Notes under the pieces: generated by a model
Told to the model about the DNA's origin: nothing
Databases searched by the model: none
Seen by the model: the letters and a program-made list of their open reading frames with translations, nothing else
Program-made: the position numbers and the translations under genes
From: Chthonomonadaceae bacterium
GTDB lineage: Bacteria > Armatimonadota > Chthonomonadetes > Chthonomonadales > Chthonomonadaceae
Direction: 5' to 3'
NCBI GenBank assembly: GCA_025054835.1
Contig: JANWZQ010000092.1
Location: 1 to 55,522 of the forward strand
Length of the DNA stretch: 55,522 nucleotides
Shown here: positions 1-9,163 of the stretch, piece by piece
Numbering within the stretch: position 1 is the stretch's first letter
How the letters are laid out: every line of letters starts with the position of its first letter

Positions 1-1089
1 GATGTGTTGCGTGCCCTGGAGGCTCACATCGCCGGCCGGGGCTTTGCCTATCCGCCTCTCACAGTACGTACCTGCTACCTGTGTCTGCAGACTCGCCCGC
101 TGGTGCTGCTCTCTGGCCTCTCCGGGACTGGCAAGACCCACCTGACTTTCCTTATCGCGGAGGCCCTCACTGGCAACACGGGGGAACAGTACCGTTTGAT
201 CCCGGTACGGCCCGACTGGGCAGACTCTTCTCCCCTGCTCGGCTATGTGAACTATCTGGCGCGTGGCGGAGAAGGGCGTTACATCATTCCGCCGTTCCTG
301 CAGTTCTTGCAACAGGCAGCGCGCCCGGAGAACGCGCATCGGGCTTTCTTCCTCTGCCTGGATGAGATGAATCTGGCCCGGGCCGAGCACTATCTGGCCG
401 AGGTGCTCTCCGCCATGGAGGCCCCAACACGCATCCTGCTCCTGCCGGATGGCACTGGCATGCCTCTGCCTCCGAACCTGTTCCTCACCGGCACGCTGAA
501 CCTTGACGATGCGACCCACCCGCTATCGCGCAGGACGCTGGATCGGGCCAGCGTGCTTACGTTCTCTGATGTTCATCTGGACGATCCTGCAACGCCACCG
601 GCGCCGGCCACAGATCCTCCCTTCGCCCTGCGTCAGGCCGTTTTTCTACACACCCGTATTCAGGACGTACAGGAGGCGCGTAGCATTCTGACGCGCATCC
701 CGTATGCCGGGGATACCGGACTCCACCGGGTCCTGCGCACTCTCTCCGAAGCCCACCGCCTACTGGAGCAGCACGGACTCTCCTTTGCCTACCGCGTACG
801 CGATGATGCCCTGCGTTTCTGCGCCCGGAGTTTTGACTGTAACGGGCAGGGGTTGCTTGCCATCGAGACCCCGGATGACCCTCGGGCCAATCTGCATATT
901 GCTCTGGACCTCTTCCTGACCACACGTGTCCTGCCACGGCTCTCCGGCCCTGCAGAACAGGTGGACCCGCCGGCCCGGGAGTTGCTGCAGTGGGCCACAG
1001 AGGTTCGCTTCCAGCACGCTGCCACTCGCCTCGAGCGCTTTCTGCACAGACTACAACGCACCGGTTTTGCCAGTATGGACGAGGTCTGA
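1..1089 (+). CDS. McrB-like AAA+ ATPase (5' end probably beyond the window)
   Basis: The reading frame is open from the first base, so the protein may begin upstream; the first in-window start would be GTG at 4. The product resembles the AAA+ module of McrB-type GTPase/ATPases. A Walker A loop, GLSGTGKT, lies near residue 38, the Walker B-like FFLCLDEMNLAR near residue 116, and a sensor-type TGTLNLDDATHPLSRRTLDRA stretch near residue 162. In McrBC systems this motor is paired with a McrC nuclease and an N-terminal DNA-binding domain. No McrC is seen downstream, and any partner would lie to the left. The next gene is the unrelated pseB on the same strand, 112 bp away. Assignment to the McrB-like AAA family is firm; a restriction role is inference. 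Confidence 0.75.
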   Translation, partial: DVLRALEAHIAGRGFAYPPLTVRTCYLCLQTRPLVLLSGLSGTGKTHLTFLIAEALTGNTGEQYRLIPVRPDWADSSPLLGYVNYLARGGEGRYIIPPFLQFLQQAARPENAHRAFFLCLDEMNLARAEHYLAEVLSAMEAPTRILLLPDGTGMPLPPNLFLTGTLNLDDATHPLSRRTLDRASVLTFSDVHLDDPATPPAPATDPPFALRQAVFLHTRIQDVQEARSILTRIPYAGDTGLHRVLRTLSEAHRLLEQHGLSFAYRVRDDALRFCARSFDCNGQGLLAIETPDDPRANLHIALDLFLTTRVLPRLSGPAEQVDPPARELLQWATEVRFQHAATRLERFLHRLQRTGFASMDEV

Positions 1090-1201
1090 ACCTGCCGAAC
1101 GATCAGTGTTCTCCCTGCGCTCTTCTCGCCATTTTACCGATAACTCTACCGGAGCAGGCAGGGATGTCACATTACCGTCACGGAGCTTGAGGTCAACAGT
1201 G

Positions 1202-2278
1202 ATGCATCTCGAAAATCAGACGGTCCTGATCACGGGAGGCACCGGTTCATTCGGCAAACAGTTTGTGGAGATCGTTCTGCGCGAATGCCGTCCCAGAAAA
1301 GTCATCGTGTTCAGCCGGGATGAGCTCAAGCAATTTGAGATGCAGCAGAACCCGAAGTATCAGGACGATCGCCTGCGTTTCTTCCTTGGTGATGTACGGG
1401 ACGTGGATCGGCTCCAGCGCGCTTTCGCCGGTGTGGACGTGGTGATCCATGCTGCGGCTCTCAAGCAGGTGCCTGCCGCGGAGTACAACCCGTTTGAGGC
1501 CGTCAAGACCAACATCAATGGTGCGCAGAACGTCATCAATGCGGCTATTGATCAGGGGGTCCGGCGGGTTGTCGCGCTTTCTACCGACAAGGCGGCCAAC
1601 CCGGTCAATCTCTATGGTGCCACGAAGCTCTGCTCGGATAAGCTCTTCATCGCTGGAAACGCCTACACGGGGGGCGGCACAACACGCTTCAGCGTGGTGC
1701 GCTACGGCAACGTGCTGGGTTCTCGCGGGAGTGTGCTGCCGCTTTTCCTGCAGCAACGCCAGACTGGCGTGATCACCCTCACGGACCCGCGCATGACTCG
1801 CTTCTGGATCACGCTGGAACAGGCGGTCCGCTTCGTGCTACGTGCTCTGGAGACCATGCAGGGTGGAGAACTCTACGTGCCCAAGATCCCCAGTATGAGC
1901 ATGGGCGAGATGGCCGCCGCGATTGCTCCTGATTGCGAGCACCGGATCGTCGGGATCCGGCCGGGAGAGAAGATGCATGAGGTGATGATCCCGGAGGACG
2001 AGGCGCATCGCACACTGGACTGCCATGGCTACTACGTTATTCAACCCGCATTTCCCTGGTGGAGCCATGACACTGCCGCAGCACACCGGGGCACTCCGGT
2101 GCCGGAGAACTTTCGTTACGCCAGTGACACCAACCCGCAGAAGATGAGTCGCGACGAACTTTTGCGCCTGGCCCACGCGATGTTCCCGGAAGCCGGGCTC
2201 CTGCCCGACGGGCCGATTGACGAGGCAACTGTCCGGGTGCGCGCCGACGCCGAAGTCCCGACCACCAGAGCAGCCTGA
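1202..2278 (+). CDS. pseB: UDP-N-acetylglucosamine 4,6-dehydratase (inverting), PseB
   Basis: This is an extended SDR enzyme of the PseB/FlaA1 family. It makes UDP-2-acetamido-2,6-dideoxy-beta-L-arabino-hexos-4-ulose, the first committed step to pseudaminic acid. The N-terminal GGTGSFG NAD(P)-binding loop and the DVRD and HAAALKQVP segments are typical. The SDR catalytic pair is seen as Y138 and K142 (NLYGATK), after the family signature STDKAANPVN. I chose ATG 1202, after a weak TGAGG about 10 bases upstream; an in-frame GTG sits directly before it at 1199. The protein is 358 aa, slightly longer than usual because of a hydrophilic tail. pseC follows after 5 bp, so the two are almost certainly co-transcribed. 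Confidence 0.93.
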   Translation: MHLENQTVLITGGTGSFGKQFVEIVLRECRPRKVIVFSRDELKQFEMQQNPKYQDDRLRFFLGDVRDVDRLQRAFAGVDVVIHAAALKQVPAAEYNPFEAVKTNINGAQNVINAAIDQGVRRVVALSTDKAANPVNLYGATKLCSDKLFIAGNAYTGGGTTRFSVVRYGNVLGSRGSVLPLFLQQRQTGVITLTDPRMTRFWITLEQAVRFVLRALETMQGGELYVPKIPSMSMGEMAAAIAPDCEHRIVGIRPGEKMHEVMIPEDEAHRTLDCHGYYVIQPAFPWWSHDTAAAHRGTPVPENFRYASDTNPQKMSRDELLRLAHAMFPEAGLLPDGPIDEATVRVRADAEVPTTRAA

Positions 2279-2283
2279 CGCCC

Positions 2284-3474
2284 ATGGAGCTTCCGATACC
2301 CTACAGCCGACAATGGATCGATGAAGAGGACATAGAAGCCGTCGTATCGGCCCTGCGCTCCGACTTCCTGACCACCGGGCCACAGGTCGAGGCTTACGAA
2401 GAGGCGTTCGCGGCCAGCTGCGGGGCACGATACGCGGTTGCGGTATCCAGCGGCACGGCCGCACTGCACCTGGCCTGCCTGGCAGTCGGGATCTCTCCCG
2501 GATCAGAAGCGATCACTTCTCCCATCACCTTCGTTGCCACGGCCAATGCACCGGTTTACTGCGGCGGCACACCGGTCTTTGCGGATGTATGTCCCGACAC
2601 GGTCAACATCGATCCGGAACAGGTACAGGCCCGGATCACGCCCCGTACCCGGGCGATCCTTCCGGTACACTTCGCCGGACATGCCTGCGACATGCCCGTG
2701 CTCCGTTCCATCGCGGAACGACACGGTCTCACTGTGATCGAGGACGCCTGCCACGCGCTGGGCGCGGAGACCCCGGAAGGGGGCCGGGCAGGTGATTGCC
2801 GCTACTCCGATCTGACTGTCTTCAGCACGCACCCGGTGAAGACCATTGCTACTGGCGAAGGAGGCGTGATCACCACCAACTGCCCGAGCCTGAACGACCG
2901 TCTGCGCCGTCTGCGCACGCACGGCATCACCCGCGAAATCGAACACATGACGCGGCATGACGGCCCGTGGTTCTATCAGATGCTGGAGCTGGGCTACAAC
3001 TACCGGATCACCGACATTCAGTGTGCGCTCGGCAGAAGTCAATTGCGCCGCCTCAGCACGTTCCTCGCGCGCCGCCGGGAGATCGCCACGCGTTACACCA
3101 CGGCCTTTGCGGACCTGCCACAACTGCAGCTGCCCACGGAACGTCCCGGACATCGCTCCGCATGGCATCTCTATGTGATCCGTCTCCGGGGGACCGACCC
3201 CACGGCCCGCAGGCGCTTGTTTGAACGCTTGCGCGCGGTCGGGCTTGGCGTCAACGTGCACTACATTCCTGTGTACTGGCATCCTTTCTACCGGGAGCGG
3301 TTCGGCTACGCGGTCGGATTGTGTCCGGAGGCCGAACGCTACTATCGTGAGGCTGTCACCCTGCCTCTCTACCCATCAATGACCGATGCGCAGGTTGACT
3401 GCGTGATCCAGAGGGTACGCGAGGCAGTCATGGAAGTCACGTCCCTGCTGTCCGATGCCCCGGCTGCAGCATGA
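2284..3474 (+). CDS. pseC: UDP-4-amino-4,6-dideoxy-N-acetyl-beta-L-altrosamine transaminase, PseC
   Basis: This is a PLP-dependent aminotransferase of the DegT/DnrJ/EryC1 family, 396 aa, full length. It would aminate the PseB product at C4, the second step of pseudaminic acid synthesis. The PLP-binding lysine is K186 in HPVKTIATGEGG. The cofactor-contacting motifs SSGTAALHLA (near residue 56) and VIEDACHALGAE (near residue 157) are present. The end GYNYRITDIQCALG is also typical of the family. The start ATG at 2284 is 5 bp after the pseB stop. The remaining pathway genes (pseH, pseG, pseI, pseF) are not next to it. The stop lies 2 bp from the stop of the converging ABC ATPase gene, leaving no room for a conventional terminator. 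Confidence 0.93.
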   Translation: MELPIPYSRQWIDEEDIEAVVSALRSDFLTTGPQVEAYEEAFAASCGARYAVAVSSGTAALHLACLAVGISPGSEAITSPITFVATANAPVYCGGTPVFADVCPDTVNIDPEQVQARITPRTRAILPVHFAGHACDMPVLRSIAERHGLTVIEDACHALGAETPEGGRAGDCRYSDLTVFSTHPVKTIATGEGGVITTNCPSLNDRLRRLRTHGITREIEHMTRHDGPWFYQMLELGYNYRITDIQCALGRSQLRRLSTFLARRREIATRYTTAFADLPQLQLPTERPGHRSAWHLYVIRLRGTDPTARRRLFERLRAVGLGVNVHYIPVYWHPFYRERFGYAVGLCPEAERYYREAVTLPLYPSMTDAQVDCVIQRVREAVMEVTSLLSDAPAAA

Positions 3475-3476
3475 CC

Positions 3477-4451
3477 TCACGCGTACAGGTGACACTGCAC
3501 CGTTTGATGCGGGGCTACCTCCACGGCACGTGGTTCCACGCGATCGCATACCCCCTCTCTTCTCTGGCCGCAGCGCGGATAGAAAGGGCACCCCGCAGGG
3601 AGCGCGGCCAGATCCGGAGGTTGCCCCGGGATGCTGATCAGCCGACGTCCTTCCTGCTGTACCGTTTGAAAGTCCGGCAGTGAGGCCAGCAATCCCTGCG
3701 TGTACGGATGCTTTGGAGCGCGAAAGATTGGCTCCACGAGACCACTCTCCACAATCTGGCCGGCATACATGACCAGCACACGGTCGCAAACCTGTGCCAC
3801 AATGCTCAGGTCATGCGTGATGAGCAGGATCCCTGTGCGGGCTCGCTGCTGCATCTCCTGCATCAGAGCCAGTACCTGCGCCTGCACGGTCACGTCCAGT
3901 GCCGTTGTTGGTTCATCCGCGATCAGCAGCTCCGGGTCCCCCGCAAAAGCCATGGCAATCATCACGCGCTGTCTCTGCCCCCCTGAGACCTGATGCGGGT
4001 ACTGCCGGTAGCGCAACTCCGGTTCTGGCAGATGCACGGCCTGTAGCAGACGCAATGCCCGGGCCCGGGCCTCGTGCCGGCTTACACCGGTGTGCAGCCA
4101 GATCGGCTCCGCTACCTGCTCGCCCAGCGTCATGGTCGGATTGAGCGCAGAGAAAGGGTCCTGAAAGACCATGGCCATGCGTCGCCCGCGGATTTTCTGC
4201 ATCTCGCGCTCGCTCTTGCGTAGCAGGTCCTCTCCATCCAGGCATACGGTACCTCCGGTGATCCTCCCCGGTGGGCTCGGGATCAGGCGCATCAGTGCCA
4301 GTGCTGTCGCACTCTTGCCAGAACCCGACTCGCCAACCAGACCGACGGTCTCCCCCCGCTCTACCCGGAACGAGACCCCACGCACTGCCGGTACCACACC
4401 ATCCGGCGTCCGGAACTCGACCATCAGATCCTGCACTTCCAGCATTGCCAT
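3477..4451 (-). CDS. oligopeptide/dipeptide ABC transporter ATP-binding protein (OppD/DppD type)
   Basis: Cytoplasmic ATPase of an Opp/Dpp-type peptide or nickel importer, 324 aa from the chosen start. Walker A is GESGSGKSATAL, the ABC signature is VSGGQRQRVMIAMA, and Walker B is LLIADEPTTALD. The C-terminal oligo_HPY region ends in PAGCPFYPRCGQRREGVC, the cysteine-containing tail of this subfamily, which binds an iron-sulfur cluster in some members. An AGGAGG at 4461-4456 precedes ATG 4451 by 4 bases and a second in-frame ATG (4445) by 10, so either could be the true start. No permease or OppF partner is adjacent, so this ATPase is an orphan here. The neighbour upstream is divergent. Confidence 0.88.
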   Translation of the reverse strand: MAMLEVQDLMVEFRTPDGVVPAVRGVSFRVERGETVGLVGESGSGKSATALALMRLIPSPPGRITGGTVCLDGEDLLRKSEREMQKIRGRRMAMVFQDPFSALNPTMTLGEQVAEPIWLHTGVSRHEARARALRLLQAVHLPEPELRYRQYPHQVSGGQRQRVMIAMAFAGDPELLIADEPTTALDVTVQAQVLALMQEMQQRARTGILLITHDLSIVAQVCDRVLVMYAGQIVESGLVEPIFRAPKHPYTQGLLASLPDFQTVQQEGRRLISIPGQPPDLAALPAGCPFYPRCGQRREGVCDRVEPRAVEVAPHQTVQCHLYA

Positions 4452-4593
4452 CGCGCCTCCTCCCGGCATATCATACCCGCCGGATCTTTCATCACACCCT
4501 CCGGGAGCGAGCGGATACGATCGCGACACAAGGATTTCCTGCCCCGGTACGCCAAATAATCACAGGAACCTGTTCCCGGCATGGAGGTGTACT

Positions 4594-5787
4594 GTGGACA
4601 TGCTCTTCCCGGGCGCCCTGATCGCCAGTGCGGCCGTGCTCATGACTGGAATGTCGCAAATCCCCACACTCGAAGAGATTCATCAGCTGCCAGCTGTGCG
4701 AGAGCTTCCAGACCCGTTCCTCAAGCCCGACGGCGAGCGCGTGCGCACGGCGCAGGAGTGGGAAGCCCGGCGACGTCAGTTGCTGGAGCAGATCCTGCGC
4801 TACGAGTACGGTCCTCTTCCTCCAGAACCCGGGCGCGTTGTCGTAGAAGAGATCGCCACGCGCATCCTGCCCGGAACCGATATTATGGAGAAGGAACTGG
4901 TTCTGCGCACCGGACCGGATCTTGCAGTGCGCACTCGCCTTCTGCTCTTCATCCCGCCCGGGGAAGGTCCCTTCCCGGTAGTGGTGCGAGGGGATCTCTG
5001 CTGGGGACGCATCTCCACTGACATCGTGACGCAGATCGCGCGCCGGGGTTATGCGCTGGCTGACTTTGATCGTGTCGACATCGCCCCGGACAGCGCAGAG
5101 CGTGCCGGCGTTTACAGGGCCTATCCGGACTATCGAGGGGGACGCCTGGCCGCATGGGCGTGGGGATACCATCGAGTCATCGATTATCTGGTCACGCTCC
5201 CGTACATTGACGTGAAGCGTATTATCGTGACCGGTCACTCCCGCGGAGGCAAGACTGCTCTGCTGGCCGGTGCCACCGACCAACGGATCGCGCTTACCGC
5301 GCCCAACAATTCCGGTTGCGGCGGGGCCGGATGCTACCGCTTTCAGGGAGAAGGCAGTGAGGACATCGCGGCTATTCTCAGAAATTTCCCATTCTGGTTC
5401 CAGCCCCACTTCCATGCGTTCATCGGCCAGGTCGAGCGCCTGCCGTTTGATCAGCATACGCTCAAGGCCCTCATTGCGCCGCGCGCCCTGCTGAGCACGG
5501 AGGCACTCGGAGATCTCTGGGCCAACCCCTCTGGATCTCAGATCACTTACCAGGCGGCCCGCGAGGTCTACACTTTCCTCGGGGCGAGCGACCGCATTGG
5601 CATTGTCTTCCGGCAGGGCCCACATGAGCACAACGCGGACGACTGGAACGCCCTGCTGGACTTTGCCGACTGGCAACTGGCTGGCAAAACCGTCGCGCGC
5701 CGGTTTAATCAGCTGGCCTTTCCTGATCTGCCGCTCCCATACACATGGAGAGCTCCTACCCGGATCGACGCTCCCCATACGCCGTAA
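4594..5787 (+). CDS. secreted CE15-like glucuronoyl methylesterase / alpha-beta hydrolase
   Basis: An alpha/beta hydrolase of 397 aa that resembles bacterial carbohydrate esterase family 15. These enzymes cleave the ester between lignin and glucuronic acid side chains of xylan. The nucleophile is S216 in GHSRGGKTAL; the following PNNSGCGGAGCYRFQGEGSED block is a hallmark of CE15. The likely catalytic histidine is H344 or H346 in the GPHEHN segment. The start is GTG 4594, with GGAGG six bases upstream. The hydrophobic N-terminus (FPGALIASAAVLM) is a short signal peptide or anchor. It stands alone, divergent from the OppD-like gene and convergent with an acyltransferase. It could also be another acetyl-xylan-type esterase, but the NNSGCGGA block favours CE15. 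Confidence 0.82.
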   Translation: MDMLFPGALIASAAVLMTGMSQIPTLEEIHQLPAVRELPDPFLKPDGERVRTAQEWEARRRQLLEQILRYEYGPLPPEPGRVVVEEIATRILPGTDIMEKELVLRTGPDLAVRTRLLLFIPPGEGPFPVVVRGDLCWGRISTDIVTQIARRGYALADFDRVDIAPDSAERAGVYRAYPDYRGGRLAAWAWGYHRVIDYLVTLPYIDVKRIIVTGHSRGGKTALLAGATDQRIALTAPNNSGCGGAGCYRFQGEGSEDIAAILRNFPFWFQPHFHAFIGQVERLPFDQHTLKALIAPRALLSTEALGDLWANPSGSQITYQAAREVYTFLGASDRIGIVFRQGPHEHNADDWNALLDFADWQLAGKTVARRFNQLAFPDLPLPYTWRAPTRIDAPHTP

Positions 5788-5798
5788 TGGCCTGTAGC

Positions 5799-7046
5799 TC
5801 AGGAGGAACGTGCAGCGGAGGGCGCCAGCGAGCGTCCAAACAGCAGGCGATCCGCTTTCAGGCGCCACACCAGAGCTGTGACCCCCCAGGATGCGGTCAG
5901 AACCATCAATGCTAACCAGAGGAAAGGAGCCGGCAGTGCGTTTAACCATTGCGTTGCTCTGGGGCCTCCGAAGAAAAACAGAACGGCCGGGTGCACCAGA
6001 AACAGAGGTAACGACCAGTCTCCGATCCGTGCGAGAACGTCCCCGATGCGCTGCGCAACCAGATGCTGGCACCACGCCAGCAGTTCCAGTGCAATCCCCG
6101 TCGCATACGCAAGGTATGCAGCATTGAACATCGGACTGGGGATGGGTACCCCCTGTAACTGCCGCCACGAGAGCCACAGGTAGACCCCCGCGCCAAGGCC
6201 GGTCAGCCATCGGAGCGCAATACGCCACTGCGACCACCATGAAGCCCATTCCTGCCAGTGCACCCCCAGCCAGACGCCAATCAGGACGGGAGGCAGGTAC
6301 CAGAGCAGAGAGGAAGCCGGGGTTGTGAACTGCAGGACGGGCAGAAGCACCTGCGCATGCAGGTGGAACGCGCCCCCCTGCAAAACGACACAGACAAGCA
6401 ATAACATGCCGAATCCCGGTCGGGTACGCTTCACGGCACAGAACAGCAGGGGAAACACCAGACAGAACTGCAATAGCACCGACATGAAGTAGAGATGATA
6501 GTAGCCTTTGCCCCAGATCAGATTACTCCGCCACACCTTCGCGTCGGCCAGAATGACCGGTAGAGTGACCGTGCCCCCCCATGGCAGGTTCACCTCCGAT
6601 GGCAGGATGTCCGGCTCGGCACGCAACAATTGCACGCGAAAGGCAATGTAGATCAGCGTCCAGACCAGATAGGGCCACAGTGTACGTTCTGCGCGACGCC
6701 AGTAGAACCGCTTCCAGTCCGGCTGCACACGGGTGGCAGCGCTCCGGGCCAGTAGCAGCGCGGTTGCCAGCAAAAACGCGGGCACAGCGAAATGGAGCAC
6801 CCGATTTGCCAGCATCATCGTCCACCACTCAATGCTTCCGGGAACGGCATACCGCCGCGCGCTGTAGGAGAGCAGGTGATGGCAGATGACCTCCAGAATG
6901 CTGATCCCCTTGAGGATATCAAACGCGATGTCACGCGGGGTCTGCGGGGACGGGGGCACATCAGCAGAGTGGGATGCCGTATCGGTCTGGCTCACATGCA
7001 CAGCCTCCCCTTCCGGCAGGTTGCCCCTCTTTTCACGTTCTGCCAC
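5799..7046 (-). CDS. acyltransferase 3 family integral membrane protein
   Basis: A 415-aa polytopic membrane protein of the acyltransferase-3 (OafA/YrhL-like) family, which O-acylates cell-surface sugars. The N-terminal FDILKGISILEVICHHLLS matches the family's first membrane helix with its conserved histidine. About ten hydrophobic segments follow. The start is GTG 7046, preceded by AGGAG at 5 bases' distance. The first 40 residues are hydrophilic and probably cytoplasmic. It lies 70 bp downstream of the MacB-type permease in the same orientation and could be read from the same message. A role in decorating surface polysaccharide, perhaps together with the pseBC sugars, is inference. Confidence 0.85.
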   Translation of the reverse strand: MAEREKRGNLPEGEAVHVSQTDTASHSADVPPSPQTPRDIAFDILKGISILEVICHHLLSYSARRYAVPGSIEWWTMMLANRVLHFAVPAFLLATALLLARSAATRVQPDWKRFYWRRAERTLWPYLVWTLIYIAFRVQLLRAEPDILPSEVNLPWGGTVTLPVILADAKVWRSNLIWGKGYYHLYFMSVLLQFCLVFPLLFCAVKRTRPGFGMLLLVCVVLQGGAFHLHAQVLLPVLQFTTPASSLLWYLPPVLIGVWLGVHWQEWASWWSQWRIALRWLTGLGAGVYLWLSWRQLQGVPIPSPMFNAAYLAYATGIALELLAWCQHLVAQRIGDVLARIGDWSLPLFLVHPAVLFFFGGPRATQWLNALPAPFLWLALMVLTASWGVTALVWRLKADRLLFGRSLAPSAARSS

Positions 7047-7116
7047 CGCAGCTCCTGCCGGAGGTGCTGCCCGGGCGTCCGGTTCCGCAGCGCGCTACGG
7101 CCGCGTCGCAGCCGGG

Positions 7117-8391
7117 CTATTCGAAGCGCAGAGCCTCGATGGGGTGCAGCGCTGCCGCTTTGCTGGCCGGATAAATCCCGAAGAAGATCCCCACGCCGGC
7201 AGCTACCACCACAGCAGCCACTACAGCCGTGGTGTTGATGATTGTGTTCCACCCGCCCACCGAGGCCAGCATTATGGCGCCGGCGATGCCCACACCGATC
7301 CCCACAATGCCCCCCAGAATGGAAATGATCGCCGACTCAATCAGGAACTGCATCAGGATATCGCGTGGTGTCGCCCCGATCGCCTTCCGGATGCCGATCT
7401 CCCGCGTGCGCTCCGTGACCGAGACCAGCATGATATTCATGATCCCGATCCCCCCGACGATCAGGGATACCACGGCCACAATGGAGAGCAACGAGGTCAT
7501 CGTGTCTGTCACACTGCGTTGCCGCTCCATCAGTTCGGTCTGGCTCCGGATCTGGAAGTCGTCGTTATCCGGGAAAGGGGGTTGCAGTCGATGCCGATTG
7601 CGCAGAAACGTCGCGATCTGCTCCTGCGCCAGAGGCATCATGCGCTCGCTCACGCATCGCACCGAGATAATATCGATCGACTGCCGGTTCGCCAGCCGCC
7701 GCATAGCCGTGGTAATTGGCACAATCACCACGTCATCCTGATCCTGCCCCCACGCGGTTGCGCCCTTCGGGGCCATCATGCCTACCACTGTGAAGTTCTG
7801 CCGGTTCAGCAGGATCGTTTGCCCGGTCAGGTCCGCGTCTGGATTCCCCGTCAGCTTCTCTGCCACGGTACGCCCCACCACACAGACCTTCAGGCTCCCC
7901 TCCTGCTCATAGTCCGTGAAGAAGCGCCCGTAGGTGGTCTCGGTATTCGTCACAAACGTATACTCCACCGTGGTACCCGTGATGTTGGTGGAGGCATCGG
8001 TGTTGCCCAGGCGCACCTGTCCTCCGGTACGCACCTGTGGCGCTACAGCCGCCACGGTTCTGGGGAAGTTCCGCGCGATCAGGCGTGCGTCCTGCAGGGT
8101 CAGGCGATTGGGAGAGGCCGCCTGTAACTGCCGGGCGGTATCTGCGTCCTGCATAGCTTTGGTGATCGCCGCAGTGATCCGCAGGCGCGGACGGTCCGGT
8201 CGGACCGTCAGAATGTTGGTTCCCAGAGAGTTCACGGCCTCCGTGACGTTCTTTGTTGCTCCCTGCCCGATCGCCACAACAATGATCACCACAGCGACCC
8301 CGATAATGATCCCGAGCATCGTCAGAGCCGTGCGCAATTTGTTGCTGATCAACCCGCGCAGGGCGATCTGTATCGAGTCCAGAAGGGTCAT
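7117..8391 (-). CDS. MacB/FtsX-type ABC transporter permease
   Basis: A 424-aa permease with the MacB architecture: one N-terminal helix ([24 protein letters not shown]), a large periplasmic MacB_PCD domain, and three C-terminal helices of the FtsX family. The motif [20 protein letters not shown], just before the second-last helix, is diagnostic. The start ATG overlaps the stop of the ATPase gene by 4 bp (ATGA), so translation is coupled. With the ATPase and the adaptor upstream it forms a tripartite mechanotransmission exporter. Substrates of such systems include lipoproteins, peptides and macrolides, and the sequence does not say which. ATPase and permease are separate proteins rather than the fused MacB of enterobacteria. 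Confidence 0.92.
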   Translation of the reverse strand: MTLLDSIQIALRGLISNKLRTALTMLGIIIGVAVVIIVVAIGQGATKNVTEAVNSLGTNILTVRPDRPRLRITAAITKAMQDADTARQLQAASPNRLTLQDARLIARNFPRTVAAVAPQVRTGGQVRLGNTDASTNITGTTVEYTFVTNTETTYGRFFTDYEQEGSLKVCVVGRTVAEKLTGNPDADLTGQTILLNRQNFTVVGMMAPKGATAWGQDQDDVVIVPITTAMRRLANRQSIDIISVRCVSERMMPLAQEQIATFLRNRHRLQPPFPDNDDFQIRSQTELMERQRSVTDTMTSLLSIVAVVSLIVGGIGIMNIMLVSVTERTREIGIRKAIGATPRDILMQFLIESAIISILGGIVGIGVGIAGAIMLASVGGWNTIINTTAVVAAVVVAAGVGIFFGIYPASKAAALHPIEALRFE

Positions 8392-9161
8392 ACCACGACC
8401 TTTCCCAGCGCAGCGCGTTCCACGCGCATCCGTTCCAGCACATCCCGGGCGAAGATCCGGTCGGTCACCGGCCCGTCATTCACCACACGCCCATCCCGGA
8501 TGTGCACCATGCGTTTGCAATGCTGCCCGATGTCCGGCTCATGCGTCACCATCACCACGGTGATCCCGTCGTCGTTGAGCTCCTGGAAAATCTGCATGAT
8601 CTCTTCGCTCTGCAGGGAGGCCAGATTGCCAGTGGGCTCATCCGCCAGGATCAGTAAGGGCTCCGAGGCCAGCGCACGCGCGATTGCCACCCGTTGTTGC
8701 TGCCCTCCAGAAAGCTGATTGGGGCGGTGATCCAGCCGATTTCCCAGCCCCACACGTTCCAGCGCCGCAATTGCGCGCTCACGACGGTCCTTCCGTCGGG
8801 CATAGCGCATCGGCAATTCCACGTTCTCCAGAGCGGTCATGCGGGGCAGCAGGTTGAATCCCTGAAAGACGAACCCGATCTTCCGATTGCGGATATGCGC
8901 CAGTTCATAGTCGTCCATGTCCGCAACCTCGATCCCGTCCAGCTTGTAGGAGCCAGAGGTGGGCGCATCCAGACAACCGATGATGTGCATCAGAGTCGAC
9001 TTCCCGGAACCGGAAGGCCCCATGATGGCCACAAATTCACCCATATGGATGTCCAGATCGACCCCATCGAGCGCATGGACTTCCTGATCTCCCATGAAGT
9101 AGGTCTTGCGGATCCCGCGCAGCTGCAACATCGGCTGTCGGGCATTCTCCAGATTTTGCAT
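8388..9161 (-). CDS. MacB/LolD-type ABC transporter ATP-binding protein
   Basis: An ATPase of the LolD/MacB class, 257 aa. Walker A is [15 protein letters not shown], the Q-loop region is [17 protein letters not shown], the signature is [15 protein letters not shown], and Walker B is [12 protein letters not shown]. The [15 protein letters not shown] start and the [18 protein letters not shown] stretch are typical of this exporter family. The gene starts 2 bp after the adaptor stop and overlaps the permease by 4 bp, a tight three-gene operon. The tail after the H-loop (VMVTHEPDI) is about 25 residues longer than in LolD. Confidence 0.93.
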   Translation of the reverse strand: MQNLENARQPMLQLRGIRKTYFMGDQEVHALDGVDLDIHMGEFVAIMGPSGSGKSTLMHIIGCLDAPTSGSYKLDGIEVADMDDYELAHIRNRKIGFVFQGFNLLPRMTALENVELPMRYARRKDRRERAIAALERVGLGNRLDHRPNQLSGGQQQRVAIARALASEPLLILADEPTGNLASLQSEEIMQIFQELNDDGITVVMVTHEPDIGQHCKRMVHIRDGRVVNDGPVTDRIFARDVLERMRVERAALGKVVV

Positions 9162-9163
9162 GG

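Noticed and set aside
4492-6249. A long minus-strand open frame (about 585 codons) opposite the esterase gene
   Set aside because: It lies wholly antisense to a well-supported CE15-like gene and part of the acyltransferase gene, and codes for low-complexity arginine/glycine-rich sequence with no domain. High GC produces such shadow frames.
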